Assembly (NCBI GenBank): GCA_030527205.1 | Contig: JAUNBG010000004.1 | Location: forward strand, 62,001 to 126,000 | DNA: 64,000 nt | Direction of reading: 5' to 3' | Source of the DNA: Planctomycetia bacterium | Lineage (GTDB): Bacteria; Planctomycetota; Planctomycetia; Pirellulales; Thermoguttaceae | Shown: in pieces, positions 41,908 through 50,873 of the stretch | Position numbering within the stretch: position 1 is the stretch's first letter | Layout: each line of letters opens with the position of its first letter | Made by a program: the position numbers and the translations under genes | The notes under the pieces: model-generated | Told to the model about the DNA's origin: nothing | What the model saw: the letters and a program-made list of their open reading frames with translations, nothing else | Databases searched by the model: none

Positions 41908-43437
41908 TTATTTTGGAAAACGGGTTTCATATTCCAATTGAACTCTTTTGAATTCTTCTGGAGAACCGTTCGTTTCGAGTTCTGCCAACCAATGCTTATA
42001 AAAGACCGGGAGATTCATTTGAAATTGCTGAAAATCTGGAGACAAACGAAGACCATACTCGGCAATTAGAATCGCTGATGAATATTTTTTTTGATGTCCA
42101 GCCAATTGAATAGCCCAATTATTGAGCGTTGCGTTAAGATTTCCCTTAATCGTTTTGTTGTTTGGGTCCAAACAAATTGCTTTGATATAAGCCGCAATCG
42201 CCTGGCTGAAATTTTTTTCCTGATAAAAATCAACTCCTTTATTATAATATATTGTTGCAATAAGTTCGACAGAAGAGATTTCTCTCATATTTCGCTTTCC
42301 CGAAATATAAGAATATCCAAGCGGCGCTGACGTTGTATGCTGAGGAACAGCAATCGCCGACTCAAGAACGTTCACAGGAATTGTTTCATTCGTTTCGAAA
42401 GTTTGATTTGATTCGGTTTGATTCGCGTCGTTCAACAAAACTTCTGGTTTTGTTTGATAATCTTGTTGGGGTTCATAAACGCTAACCTGTTGTCCGTCGA
42501 TCTCGGATGCAGGCGGAACAGAGTTTTCTGACGAGAGAACTTTTTGCGGCAAAACGGCCAAGGTTGAAGCCAAAGTCAAGGCTGAGGTCGAAACAAAATT
42601 TGATGAGGAAACATGATTCATCGATTCTAAATGATTGGAATTGATGACGGGACGTCGTAACGCAACGAAAGAGGGCAACGCTTCATATTTGTCGGGAAGT
42701 TGCGTCCATTGCGGACAGGTTGTTTCAATATCAAGATATTCGTTTTCATATTTAACGCGACTTTTGGCATGACCGGTCGATTCAAGCCCGAAAACATTCA
42801 ATCCGACAGATTCCGCCATCGAATTAAATAAAATCGTTGCGCTAACGCAATTAAAGACGCCAGTATTCAAACAGTCAACCAAACTGGAACGATTCTGATC
42901 ATATTGTCCCGTTAAAATTTCTGAATGAATAAATTCATAAACCGATTTCGTTAAGGATTTCGGGTCGTTTTCCGATCCGACCGATTGAATCAATTTCTGA
43001 TTCAGTTGCTTGAACTGTTGAATATATTTATTGCGATCATTGGGCGACGAAAGACCTTCTGCTATTAATGCGGCTTCCAATAAAGACAATTGATCCCAAC
43101 GGTTATCCTGGGCGTCGTTCAAAAGCAATATTTCAGATTCTGAAAGATTTTTGAGCTTAAAAATCAGAAAGCTGGAATCATTATCGGGGGTTGAATCATA
43201 TAATTGCGGATCAAGAATATAAGGAACCTCAAAAGAATTCGTTGAATCGTTTGATTCATCAAATGATTCGGAATCAGTCAAGGCAAGTTCAAAGACATTG
43301 GACTTCAAAATGGGCAATTTAAGATTCGAGGAATCCGTTTGCGCCAAAATAATCCCGGAAAAAGAGATTAAAAGAAAAAAGCCAATAAACAACTCAATGG
43401 CAAAACGTCCTGTTTTTCTATTTATTTGATCTTTCAT
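41908..43437 (-). CDS. Secreted transglutaminase-like plus TPR protein
   Basis: 509 residues from ATG 43437 (a GTG six codons earlier is possible). An N-terminal signal peptide (FAIELFIGFFLLISFSGIILA) is followed by a transglutaminase-like domain at about 130-260: a helical lead-in (EGLSSPNDRNKYIQQFKQLNQKL), GVFNCVSATILFNSMAESVGLNVFG with the nucleophile Cys, STGHAKSRVKYENEYLDIETTCPQW with the His and acidic partner. A linker of about 100 Ser/Gln/Asn-rich residues leads to two or three TPRs (YYNKGVDFYQEKNFSQAIAAYIK). It may be an envelope peptidase or scaffold. It is related in fold to the SirB1/UPF0162 transglutaminase-TPR arrangement. The upstream divergent region is unusually long. Confidence 0.75.
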   Translation of the reverse strand: MKDQINRKTGRFAIELFIGFFLLISFSGIILAQTDSSNLKLPILKSNVFELALTDSESFDESNDSTNSFEVPYILDPQLYDSTPDNDSSFLIFKLKNLSESEILLLNDAQDNRWDQLSLLEAALIAEGLSSPNDRNKYIQQFKQLNQKLIQSVGSENDPKSLTKSVYEFIHSEILTGQYDQNRSSLVDCLNTGVFNCVSATILFNSMAESVGLNVFGLESTGHAKSRVKYENEYLDIETTCPQWTQLPDKYEALPSFVALRRPVINSNHLESMNHVSSSNFVSTSALTLASTLAVLPQKVLSSENSVPPASEIDGQQVSVYEPQQDYQTKPEVLLNDANQTESNQTFETNETIPVNVLESAIAVPQHTTSAPLGYSYISGKRNMREISSVELIATIYYNKGVDFYQEKNFSQAIAAYIKAICLDPNNKTIKGNLNATLNNWAIQLAGHQKKYSSAILIAEYGLRLSPDFQQFQMNLPVFYKHWLAELETNGSPEEFKRVQLEYETRFPK

Positions 43438-43484
43438 ATAAAAGTGTTCCGTCACTAATGATATAATTCAAAATGATAATAATG

Positions 43485-43706
43485 TTAATATATTGAAACC
43501 GTTTTGATGACGGATTTCGCCTTTGTTCGTTCGTCCGACATGAACGGGATTGCGAGTTCAACGATCCCGTTTTCAAAAGGCTTTCGCATAAAGATTGGGT
43601 AAACCAATGTTGTTATAAATGGACCTTTCTGGGAACGAGTTAAAATAAGATTTGCAGACGAATCAGTCCTGGCGTCGATTGAAAAGACCCCTTTCCGACT
43701 GTTCAA
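43485..43706 (-). pseudogene. Possible C-terminal fragment of a secreted protein gene
   Basis: A 73-codon minus-strand frame, with no ATG near its start and a stop a few codons upstream, reads as well-composed beta-rich protein (VFSIDARTDSSANLILTRS, then GPFITTLVYPIF, ELAIPFMSDERTKAKS). It ends 48 bp before the transglutaminase-TPR start, and a family A element lies 33 bp upstream. It could be the tail of a decayed gene. No family recognised. Confidence 0.3.
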
Positions 43707-43738
43707 AGGTTTGCAAAACTTAACTCAACTCTTTAAAA

Positions 43739-43847
43739 AGGAAGTTCTAAAAACCTTTTTTTGCATTAAATTTAATTCAGGAAACGTCGCAAAAACAGTT
43801 CCTATGGACGAAACGTCCGCGTTCCCAGCGGTTTTTTGGAACTTTCT
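43739..43847 (+). mobile_element. Family A MITE-like element, copy 7
   Basis: 109 bp with ends AGGAAGTTCTAAAAACC and GGTTTTTTGGAACTTTCT, in A-rich flanks (TAAAA on both sides, so the duplication is 4-5 bp). The middle is more diverged than in other copies, but GGACGAAACGTCC remains. It lies in the long divergent gap upstream of the DUF1573 gene. Confidence 0.85.
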
Positions 43848-44504
43848 TAAAAAATATAAGTCAGCTCAACGTTAAAATCAAAAAAAGGAAAATAATTATG
43901 TTTTATGTTCAACTCATTAACGAAACGAATATATAATAATTATTAAATAAAACATTTTTTCGACAAAACCGTCAACATTGTTAATTTTAACAACAACCGC
44001 AACAAAAAAAATAGAGAAACCGAAAAAAAAGACTAAAGTTTTTTCGGTTTCTGGAAAGAATGACAATCATTTATTATAATTGTTAAAGTTTAACAGAGTT
44101 TTCCCCTTGAAATTTGAGAGCCAAGTTTAAAATAGGCAATATAAAGTCAAACCATGGAATAATTACAATTTTTTTTAATTTTATAATAAAATCAATTATT
44201 ATGGTTATCAAAAAATGACGATATCAATTATAACGATTTTTTTTAAAGAGAAAAAGAGCTCCGAAAGGTTTGTTTGTCGTTTTGGATTTATCAGACAGAC
44301 TGCTCAAAGCAGAATCAGATATAAAAAAATAAAACTTTAACCGGGCTCGATTTTCTATATGATCAATCTCAAACGACTTTATTAAAGAAATGAGAGATTT
44401 CTTGAACGAGAACAGTTTTATATCAAAACCGCGCTGGGCGGGACCGATATTGCCTTTGCGTAATCCGTCCGTCTTAACTTTTCAAACGGAAATTGGTTAG
44501 TTTG
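43848..44504. other. Long AT-rich divergent gap with hairpin, no protein gene seen
   Basis: About 650 bp before the DUF1573 gene. Very AT-rich, with a strong hairpin at 44015-44052 (listed separately). No coding frame on either strand was convincing. Confidence 0.5.
44012..44052 (-). terminator. Intrinsic terminator on the minus strand with no known gene upstream
   Basis: AGAAACCGAAAAAA (44015-44028) and TTTTTTCGGTTTCT (44039-44052) form a perfect 14-bp stem with a 10-nt loop. Read on the minus strand the stem is followed by CTA and eight Ts, a canonical Rho-independent terminator. Genes on either side are divergent, so no annotated gene would use it. Confidence 0.7.
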
Positions 44505-46058
44505 ATGAAAGTTCCAATTCAAATGATGAATCAGCGATTAAAAAAAGTAATCCTGTTTGTTGTCTTGTTTGCGAGTATTTTAAGCGTTCATTCTTCTCTT
44601 TTGGGTCAACAGAAGAATCAATGGAAATGGGCTCTTGATATGTTCAGCGAAGCAGGAACAGATATGGTTCATGATTTTGGCAGCGTTGCCTTGCATGCCA
44701 ACGTTGAACATCATTTTGTTTTCAAAAATATCTATAAAGAAGACGTCGAAATTATGGACGTTCGATCAAGTTGCGGCTGCACAAAAGTATCCGCCAATAA
44801 AAAGATTGTTCGTTCAATGGAAACAGCAGAAATAATCGCTCGAATTGATACATCCGGAAAAGAGCATACAAAACAAAAAAAAGCGACAATAACCGTTTAT
44901 TTTAGCAAACCGACTTATGCCGAAGTTCAATTTCAGGTTCGAAGTTATATTCGCGCCGACGTTGGTTTCGATCAGGGGTCTGTTGAGTTTGGAACGGTCC
45001 CGATGGGAGAATCGAGAGTCAAAAAAGTTTATCTTCAATATGAAGGCCGAAACGATTGGGCCTTGACGGCGGTCAAATGTTCCAATCCCTCGATTTGGGC
45101 TCAAGGAAAAGAGATTAAACGTCAAAATGGTCGGGTTCTTTATGAGATTACGGTTAAACTTAAGCCGGAAGCTTCCGCAGGATATTTAAACGATCTGCTC
45201 CGTTTTACAACAAACGATCAAAATAAATCAACCGCGAGCGTTTTTCTGCCGGTCAATGGCGTTGTTATGGAACCGTTGACCATTAAGCCGTCTTATCTTC
45301 AAATTGGAGTCCTTAAGATTGGAGATGTCGTTTCAAAAAATTTGGTTGTTCGAAGTTCGACTCCATTTCTTATTCGAAAAATTGTTTCGACTGACTCTCA
45401 TTTGACTTTTATGGTTGCCAATCAGGAAAGCACAGTTCATGTCGTTCCGATAACTTTTTCCGCCAATCAGAACATCGGCTATCATGATCAGAGCATAACC
45501 ATTTTTACGAATTTGAAAGATCAAGGAGAATTAACGGTTCCATTTAATTATTTTATTATCGATCAGAATCGTCCTCAAGAGTCGTTATCAGAAACGGTCA
45601 ACGATGGGTCAACGTCGCAAAAAACGAACGATCAGCCAATCATTGATCGTTCGGAACCGATTCAAGTCTCAAGAGAAAATTCCGAACAGACCAAAGTTGA
45701 CTTATTATTGAATTTCAATACAAATTTGATTCAAGAGGATCAACTCGAAGAGTCGGCCTCAATGGCCCCTGTTCCGCTTCTTCAACAAGAGTTGGAAGCG
45801 AAAAACAATCGCTGGGAAGCCGTTTCAATGCGTCCCTTAACTGAAATGGAATCGCTGAAAAACCAAGAAACGAAAACAAACACAAAAAACAATATTTTGG
45901 GCGAAAATGTGATTCGTTTGGATTCGTCCAGAAATTTCAAATCCATGGAATTTGTTGAAAAAGAAAAACAAGCGAATTCTCGAATGAAGAAGGATAAACC
46001 CGTTTTCAGAAATCCGAGGATTTCGTTACGCAACGAAACGGAAATCAAACGTTTTTGA
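44505..46058 (+). CDS. Secreted DUF1573 protein with extra Ig-like domains
   Basis: 517 residues from ATG 44505 (ATG 44526 is also possible). The signal peptide VILFVVLFASILSVHSSLLG is followed by the DUF1573 Ig-like module: HDFGSVALHANVEHHFVFKN and the Cys pair in RSSCGCTKVSANKK, plus TAEIIARIDTSG. A second module begins VEFGTVPMGESRVKKVYL and a third KPSYLQIGVLKIGDVVSKNL. The last 150 residues are polar and probably disordered. DUF1573 proteins are secreted, abundant in planctomycetes and of unknown function; the CGC motif may hold a redox or structural pair. It is convergent with an FHA/sigma-54 activator gene. Confidence 0.85.
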   Translation: MKVPIQMMNQRLKKVILFVVLFASILSVHSSLLGQQKNQWKWALDMFSEAGTDMVHDFGSVALHANVEHHFVFKNIYKEDVEIMDVRSSCGCTKVSANKKIVRSMETAEIIARIDTSGKEHTKQKKATITVYFSKPTYAEVQFQVRSYIRADVGFDQGSVEFGTVPMGESRVKKVYLQYEGRNDWALTAVKCSNPSIWAQGKEIKRQNGRVLYEITVKLKPEASAGYLNDLLRFTTNDQNKSTASVFLPVNGVVMEPLTIKPSYLQIGVLKIGDVVSKNLVVRSSTPFLIRKIVSTDSHLTFMVANQESTVHVVPITFSANQNIGYHDQSITIFTNLKDQGELTVPFNYFIIDQNRPQESLSETVNDGSTSQKTNDQPIIDRSEPIQVSRENSEQTKVDLLLNFNTNLIQEDQLEESASMAPVPLLQQELEAKNNRWEAVSMRPLTEMESLKNQETKTNTKNNILGENVIRLDSSRNFKSMEFVEKEKQANSRMKKDKPVFRNPRISLRNETEIKRF

Positions 46059-46213
46059 TATTTTTGTGCGCAATTTCGTTTTTCGAGCCTTTTGGCAAGT
46101 TCCTGTGATTAAAATCGGCCAAAAGTTCTGAACTTCAGTTCGTTATTCTGGCGTCGTTATTCTGGCGTTGTTGACACAACGTTAAACGATTGAAACTTTC
46201 AGCGGGTTCATTT

Positions 46214-47725
46214 CTAATCATTGCGTTGAATTTTATAACGGGCAATTTTTCGATCAAGCGTTGTTCGTTCGATTCCCAATGTTTTGGCAGAATTGCTTTT
46301 ATTCCAATGAAAATAGTCCAGCGTCTGCTGAATGAGTTTTTTTTCCATTTCGTCGATTGTTTGCGGCCAAAACGAAGAATTCGAGTCATTCTGCGGAGTT
46401 TGCGTTTTGACTTCAAGAGGACGTTGCTGTTCAAGAAGGTTCGTATTTCCTGTTGTTTGAAGCGTTGTTAAGAGAATATCTTCCGGTCTGATTTTGGAAT
46501 GATTTCCCAGAAGAACAGCGCGTTCGATGACATTTTTCAATTCGCGAACATTTCCCGGCCAGCGATATTGCAAAAGGGTCGTTATCGCCTCTGGACTAAA
46601 ACCGTCAAAGCGACGATTGGTCTCCTGAGAATATCGTTCGAGGAAAAAATGAGCAAGCGTTTCAATGTCTTCTGGACGTTTTCGTAAAGGCGGAACATTA
46701 ATTTCAAGAACATGAAGTCGAAAAAAGAGATCATGACGAAATCGGCCTGCGGCAACTTCTTCTTCAAGTCGACGATTGGTTGCGGCAATAACTCGAACAT
46801 CGACGGAAATCGGTTTATTTCCCCCGACTCGTTCAAAAGGCTGCCCTTCGAGAACTCGCAAAAATTTCGCTTGAAGCGTTGGACTCATTTCGGCGATTTC
46901 ATCAAGAAAGAGAGTTCCCCCGTTTGCCGCTTCAAATTTGCCGATTTTGCGCTCTGTTGCGCCTGTAAAGGCTCCTTTTTCGTGACCGAACAGTTCGCTG
47001 GCCAACAAACTTTCTGAAATTGCGGCGCAATTCAGGCAAATCAAAGTTGCTTTTTTTCGCAAACTTGTAAAATGAACCGCGCGAGCAACCAATTCTTTGC
47101 CGACTCCGCTTTCGCCTCGAATTAAAACCGTTGCTTTGGATTGCGCTGCCCGTTCGATTAAATGCCCGACCTCTTTCATCGCCGGACTGGAACCGATCAT
47201 CTGATATTCCTTATTTAATAAGGAACGAAGAAACTGATTTTCGTCTCTGGCTTGATCTAAAAAAGCGGTCAATTCCCGTTGATTGTTCAAATGATTAACG
47301 GCTGTTAAAAGAGTATCGGAAACGGCAAGCGAATATTTTAACGGATCAACTTTGGGGACGCGAGAGTCATCAAGATTGTCGGCAGAATCGTTTGGGATTG
47401 CTGAAATATCGACAGAATTCGAAGGAAAACAAAAGACAAGAGCGTCATGCCCGATTTTTATTTTGTCGCCATTTTTAATTTCTGTTTCTGTTTTGATAAA
47501 TATATCGTTGACACTGGTTCCGTTTCGACTGGCCAGATCGGTTATGAACCAATGATCGTCATGAAAATGAATTTTCGCATGATAACGACTGCAACGGTCA
47601 TCGTTGAGAATAACGGCGTTATCCGTCGAACGACCGATCGTTGTCTCTTTTCCCGACGTTAAAAAGAAAACTGTTACAGGAAAATTATTTCTTAACAAAA
47701 TCAAATTTGCAATCTGATTGCTCAT
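46214..47725 (-). CDS. Sigma-54-dependent activator with FHA sensor domain
   Basis: 503 residues. Residues about 20-100 form a forkhead-associated domain (ETTIGRSTDNAVIL, then CSRYHAKIHF and LASRNGTSVND: the phosphothreonine-binding GR, SxxH and NG marks). The AAA+ domain (about 175-405) has Walker A RGESGVGKEL at 203-212, the sigma-54 contact loop GAFTGA at 251-256, and FLDEIAEM as Walker B. A Fis-type HTH closes the protein (SNSAKTLGIERTTLDRKIARYKI split as AKTLGIERTTLDRKI). It would remodel sigma-54 RNA polymerase at distant promoters in response to a Ser/Thr-kinase signal. No kinase or sigma-54 target is evident next door. Confidence 0.93.
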   Translation of the reverse strand: MSNQIANLILLRNNFPVTVFFLTSGKETTIGRSTDNAVILNDDRCSRYHAKIHFHDDHWFITDLASRNGTSVNDIFIKTETEIKNGDKIKIGHDALVFCFPSNSVDISAIPNDSADNLDDSRVPKVDPLKYSLAVSDTLLTAVNHLNNQRELTAFLDQARDENQFLRSLLNKEYQMIGSSPAMKEVGHLIERAAQSKATVLIRGESGVGKELVARAVHFTSLRKKATLICLNCAAISESLLASELFGHEKGAFTGATERKIGKFEAANGGTLFLDEIAEMSPTLQAKFLRVLEGQPFERVGGNKPISVDVRVIAATNRRLEEEVAAGRFRHDLFFRLHVLEINVPPLRKRPEDIETLAHFFLERYSQETNRRFDGFSPEAITTLLQYRWPGNVRELKNVIERAVLLGNHSKIRPEDILLTTLQTTGNTNLLEQQRPLEVKTQTPQNDSNSSFWPQTIDEMEKKLIQQTLDYFHWNKSNSAKTLGIERTTLDRKIARYKIQRND

Positions 47726-47943
47726 TATTATATAGGAAAACCGTTCTTTAGGTTGGCTGAATTTGGCGGAAGCCGGATTGAGGGACAGAAATTGTCCTTG
47801 CGTTATTCAATCGTTTGTTCTCGGACTGACGAATTCGAAATCCAAACTTTTCATTTAGATTTAAGTTGAACTTTGGATAAATCGTTTTCATAACAAACGG
47901 AAACGATCATTTCAAACTCTTATTTTAAGATAAAAAGAGTTGA
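47726..47943. other. Upstream region of the sigma-54 activator gene
   Basis: About 220 bp, AT-rich, holding the promoter of the minus-strand activator gene and of the small + strand ORF that follows. No specific motif chosen. Confidence 0.4.
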
Positions 47944-48243
47944 ATGTCAAGAAGATTGCCGTTAACAGAATCAGCCCGTTTGATTTGCCAAAACGTTTCG
48001 AACGAGTTCCTCAAGTCTGTTGAGCATATCGAAGCCGTTGAAGACAAACAGGCTTCGTCTTTAAAAACGTTGCTTCAAAAACAAGTTGCTCAGAGGAAGT
48101 TCTAAAACCCCTGATTTTTCAAGAAACGCATTTTGGATAAAGTCGTTAAAACCAGTTTTTTCGGACAAGACGCCGCGTTTCAAAGGGGGGTTTAGAACTT
48201 CCTTGAGGTTATGAATCAAGTTCAGAATTTTCAATCGGCTTGA
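47944..48243 (+). pseudogene. Small ORF (61 codons) split by a family A element
   Basis: ATG 47944, with AAAGAG a few bases upstream, opens 50 codons of a helical, charged protein (start MSRRLPLTESARLICQ; later SLKTLLQKQVAQ). The family A element then enters, adding RKF and a stop. If the element (48094-48203) and one copy of its 4-bp duplication are removed, the frame continues from GTT at 48208 as VMNQVQNFQSA and stops at 48241-48243. The rejoined helical sequence (LLQKQVAQ-VMNQVQNFQ) is smooth. So a small gene was probably intact before insertion. Family unknown. Confidence 0.55.
48094..48203 (+). mobile_element. Family A MITE-like element, copy 8, inside a small ORF
   Basis: 110 bp with ends AGGAAGTTCTAAAACCCC and GGGGGGTTTAGAACTTCCT, flanked by TCAG and TGAG (3 of 4). 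The core GGACAAGACG is conserved. Its left end supplies the premature stop codon to the ORF at 47944. Confidence 0.9.
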
Positions 48244-48274
48244 GAATTGAAAAAACGACGTTTAATCAATATTT

Positions 48275-48856
48275 TTAATCAATATTGGAATCAACGACAT
48301 AAAAATAACCTTGCGGATGACGGCATAAAGGACAAATATCGGGAGCGAAGCGTCCTTGATGCGTATAACCGCATTTTTGACATTGCCAAAGAACGTCCTC
48401 TTTGCATTCGAAAACGCTTCGATCCTGAAAATATTTCAAATAATAATCGAACCGTTTTTTGTGAGCCTGTTCTGCATTACAAATTTCCTTATAAAGCTCG
48501 GCAATTCCAGGAAAATTTTCTTTTTCTGCAACTTCGGCAAATTGAGGATAAATAATCGAATATTCCATTTCTTCCTGTTCGGCGGCATAAACAAGATTTT
48601 GAGTTGTTGTTCCGGCGATTCCGGCAATAAATTTGTCGCCGGTAATTTCTAAAAGACCGCCATCCAAAAGTTCATAAAATTGTTCGCCATGCATTCGTTC
48701 CTGATTTGCGGTCAACTCGAAAATCTCCGCGACTTCCATAAAACCTTGTTTTCTTGCGTGAATGGAATAAAAAGTATATCGATTTCTTGCGTTCGACTCA
48801 TAACTGAACGACAGCATAACGTTTTTTTCGGTTTGTGTTCCTTTAATCAACGGCAT
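48275..48856 (-). CDS. Rubrerythrin
   Basis: 193 residues, typical length. An N-terminal four-helix ferritin-like domain with di-iron ligands (FSYESNARNRYTFYSIHA giving the first Glu, ANQERMHGEQFYELL giving ExxH, then AEQEEMEYSIIYPQFA and CNAEQAHKKRFDYYL as the second ExxE/ExxH half) is followed by a C-terminal rubredoxin-like iron site CQKCGYTH...DICPLCRHPQGYF. It reduces hydrogen peroxide in the cytoplasm of anaerobes or microaerophiles, with electrons from NADH through a rubredoxin-type relay. This supports an oxygen-sensitive, possibly gut, lifestyle. Monocistronic; a family A element and a broken small ORF lie just beyond its stop. Confidence 0.95.
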   Translation of the reverse strand: MPLIKGTQTEKNVMLSFSYESNARNRYTFYSIHARKQGFMEVAEIFELTANQERMHGEQFYELLDGGLLEITGDKFIAGIAGTTTQNLVYAAEQEEMEYSIIYPQFAEVAEKENFPGIAELYKEICNAEQAHKKRFDYYLKYFQDRSVFECKEDVLWQCQKCGYTHQGRFAPDICPLCRHPQGYFYVVDSNID

Positions 48857-49591
48857 TGTTTTTCTTTCTGCTTTGAGTTTTGGATCGGGATATTAAGGGC
48901 TATCGAAACCGAGTCGACAGATTGAACCTTGTTCTGAACCGTTCGTCGTTGCGATTGAATCTGCGAACTCGGATTTTCAACAAATTTTCAACGGTTATTC
49001 AACCGGTTTGTGAATAATAAAGGTTAGCTTTCGGAACGATTCGAGATAATGTTTGGTAAATATTTCGAGCAATCGACTCAACAAACGTTACAAACGATAC
49101 AATCATTATCATAGAATTTTAACTCCAAAATCTATTCTTGAAAAAAGAAAAATATTTTCAGAAATTTTGAAAATATTTGCTTTTTCAGAAAGAAAACTCT
49201 TGATTTTATTGGAAAAAACGAGTATCTTAAAAGAATAGTAAACCGCAAGAGAAATTAATTTCGAAAATTGGAATTTTTCTTTTGGTTTTTTTGTAGAATG
49301 ATTGCGGATTTGTTTCGATGAATTGATGATCGTCCTGTTTTAACAACTCAAATGATTGTTAAAATAATGGAATCTTTTCCAATAACAAGGGATTTCGTTT
49401 CAAATGACCAGTTGAAACAAAATTCAGAACGAAAAACGATTCGAACAATCCGCAAAACGACAATATATAAGGGGCAAGGTAACTGCGTCGCTGATTGATT
49501 CCTTTCAAACTTTAAGATTGAAACCAGATAACTCTCTTAACCAGTAATTGAATCGAGAATTGGCGATGCTCATTCTGAAAAAGGAAATGTC
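48857..49591. other. Long divergent intergenic region with a strong hairpin
   Basis: About 735 bp between the rubrerythrin gene (minus) and the DUF1559 gene (plus). AT-rich; no coding frame convincing. A hairpin at 49150-49178 is listed separately. AAGGA lies 6 nt before ATG 49592. Confidence 0.55.
49150..49178. terminator. AT-rich hairpin with T-rich tails on both strands
   Basis: AAATATTTTCA (49150-49160) and TGAAAATATTT (49168-49178) form a perfect 11-bp stem with a 7-nt loop, extended after a 2x2 mismatch by five more pairs. GCTTTTTC follows on the plus strand and TTCTTTTTTC on the minus strand. It could terminate an unannotated transcript from either side; neither flanking gene points into it. 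Confidence 0.45.
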
Positions 49592-50602
49592 ATGAAAAAG
49601 CAATCACAACTCGGTTTTACGCTCATTGAGCTTTTGGTCGTTATTTCGATCATCGGCATGCTTGCCGGTCTTCTTCTTCCTGCGGTCAACAATGCCCGCG
49701 AAACAGGTCGAAGAACCGTTTGCATGAACAATCAGCGTCAGCTTGCCCTTGCCTGTCAATCCTTCGCAAGCGCAAAAAATAATAAACTTCCCCAGTTCGC
49801 TATTGAATATACAGCGGATAACGGAAATGGCGTTGTCATTAACTGGATTGTCCAACTTCTTCCGCAATTGGAACAAGCTCAAATTTGGGATAAAATAGTT
49901 AAAAACGGCGTTATTGACGAAACTCTTCGAAATCTTTCCCTTCAAAGCCTGCAATGCCCAACTCGCGGTTCGGGCGATGACGAAGGATCTGGGAACGCGT
50001 TTGTTGCAAACTGCGGTTATAACGACGGAAAAGTTATTTATTCCGGCGGAAACTTCCAATATGGCGATTCTGGTAAGGTTAACGGCGTTTTCAATGACGG
50101 ACGAGCTTATAGCGACAGCTCGTCGGGATTGGTTACGAAACTGGCCAAAGCGTTAAGTCTGGACGATATTGTTGACGGTCAGACTAATACCGTCCTTCTT
50201 TCAGAAAATGTTCAGGCAGGCGGCCTTTGGTCTTCTGAAGAGTATGAAGTCGGTTTCTGCTGGCCAGTCAATTGGGATGACAATGGAAATATTGTCGGTT
50301 TGGCTTATACAACAGACCCGAGTCTTTCTTATAACGAATATTCCGCTCCGTTGCGTATCAACCGTTATCAAAAAGATTGGACAGGCGGCGCTGTTCCCAT
50401 TACAGCCCGAGCCTCTTCGCTTCATCCCGGAATCGTTGTTGCCGCTTTTGTCGACGGAAGCATGAAAAACATCAATGAAAACGTTGACCTTGAAGTTTTG
50501 ATTCGCGTTATGGCTCCCAATGATAAAAAATGCGAAGTCAGTACCAGAGATTTGATTTCCGACTTTAATAACGGCATTCTTGACCTGAACGCATTAAACT
50601 GA
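49592..50602 (+). CDS. DUF1559 pseudopilin-like protein (H-X9-DG type)
   Basis: 336 residues. It begins with a type IV pilin-like leader, where the basic segment ends [17 protein letters not shown], the site cut and N-methylated by prepilin peptidase, followed by a hydrophobic helix. The C-terminal region holds the planctomycete signature [12 protein letters not shown] with His278 and Asp288 (H-X9-DG). The central part is the DUF1559 domain. These proteins occur in tens to hundreds of copies in planctomycete genomes; they are thought to form pseudopilus-like fibres or receptors at the crateriform surface. AAGGA precedes ATG 49592 and a strong terminator follows the stop, so the gene is monocistronic. 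Confidence 0.93.
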   Translation: MKKQSQLGFTLIELLVVISIIGMLAGLLLPAVNNARETGRRTVCMNNQRQLALACQSFASAKNNKLPQFAIEYTADNGNGVVINWIVQLLPQLEQAQIWDKIVKNGVIDETLRNLSLQSLQCPTRGSGDDEGSGNAFVANCGYNDGKVIYSGGNFQYGDSGKVNGVFNDGRAYSDSSSGLVTKLAKALSLDDIVDGQTNTVLLSENVQAGGLWSSEEYEVGFCWPVNWDDNGNIVGLAYTTDPSLSYNEYSAPLRINRYQKDWTGGAVPITARASSLHPGIVVAAFVDGSMKNINENVDLEVLIRVMAPNDKKCEVSTRDLISDFNNGILDLNALN

Positions 50603-50723
50603 TAACATTGTTTGCGAATTTTCGCAACACAAATATAAATTTGAATTTTATGAATACGTTTTTCGTTTGATTTTTCAAATTGATAAATGTTCCAGACTGT
50701 TTTGTTTCTCCTTTCATTAAATG

Positions 50724-50760
50724 AAATCGAATCGAATTTTTAATTTGGTTCGATTTTTTT
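50724..50760 (+). terminator. Intrinsic terminator of the DUF1559 gene
   Basis: AAATCGAATCGAATT (50724-50738) pairs with AATTTGGTTCGATTT (50742-50756) with two G-U wobbles and a 3-nt loop, followed by TTTT. It lies about 120 bp past the DUF1559 stop. Confidence 0.8.
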
Positions 50761-50873
50761 ATATTGAGAAGTCAAGTTGCAAATAACTTTTCGAAAAGTA
50801 TATTGAAAATGAGCTGCTTTTTTCCCGAATTTGGTTCTTTCCCATCAAACTTTTGCGTTGATCAAATTAAATC

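Noticed and set aside
46144-46176. Short direct repeat of CGTTATTCTGGCG between convergent genes
   Set aside because: Two overlapping units only, no hairpin or T-run of note; probably slippage.
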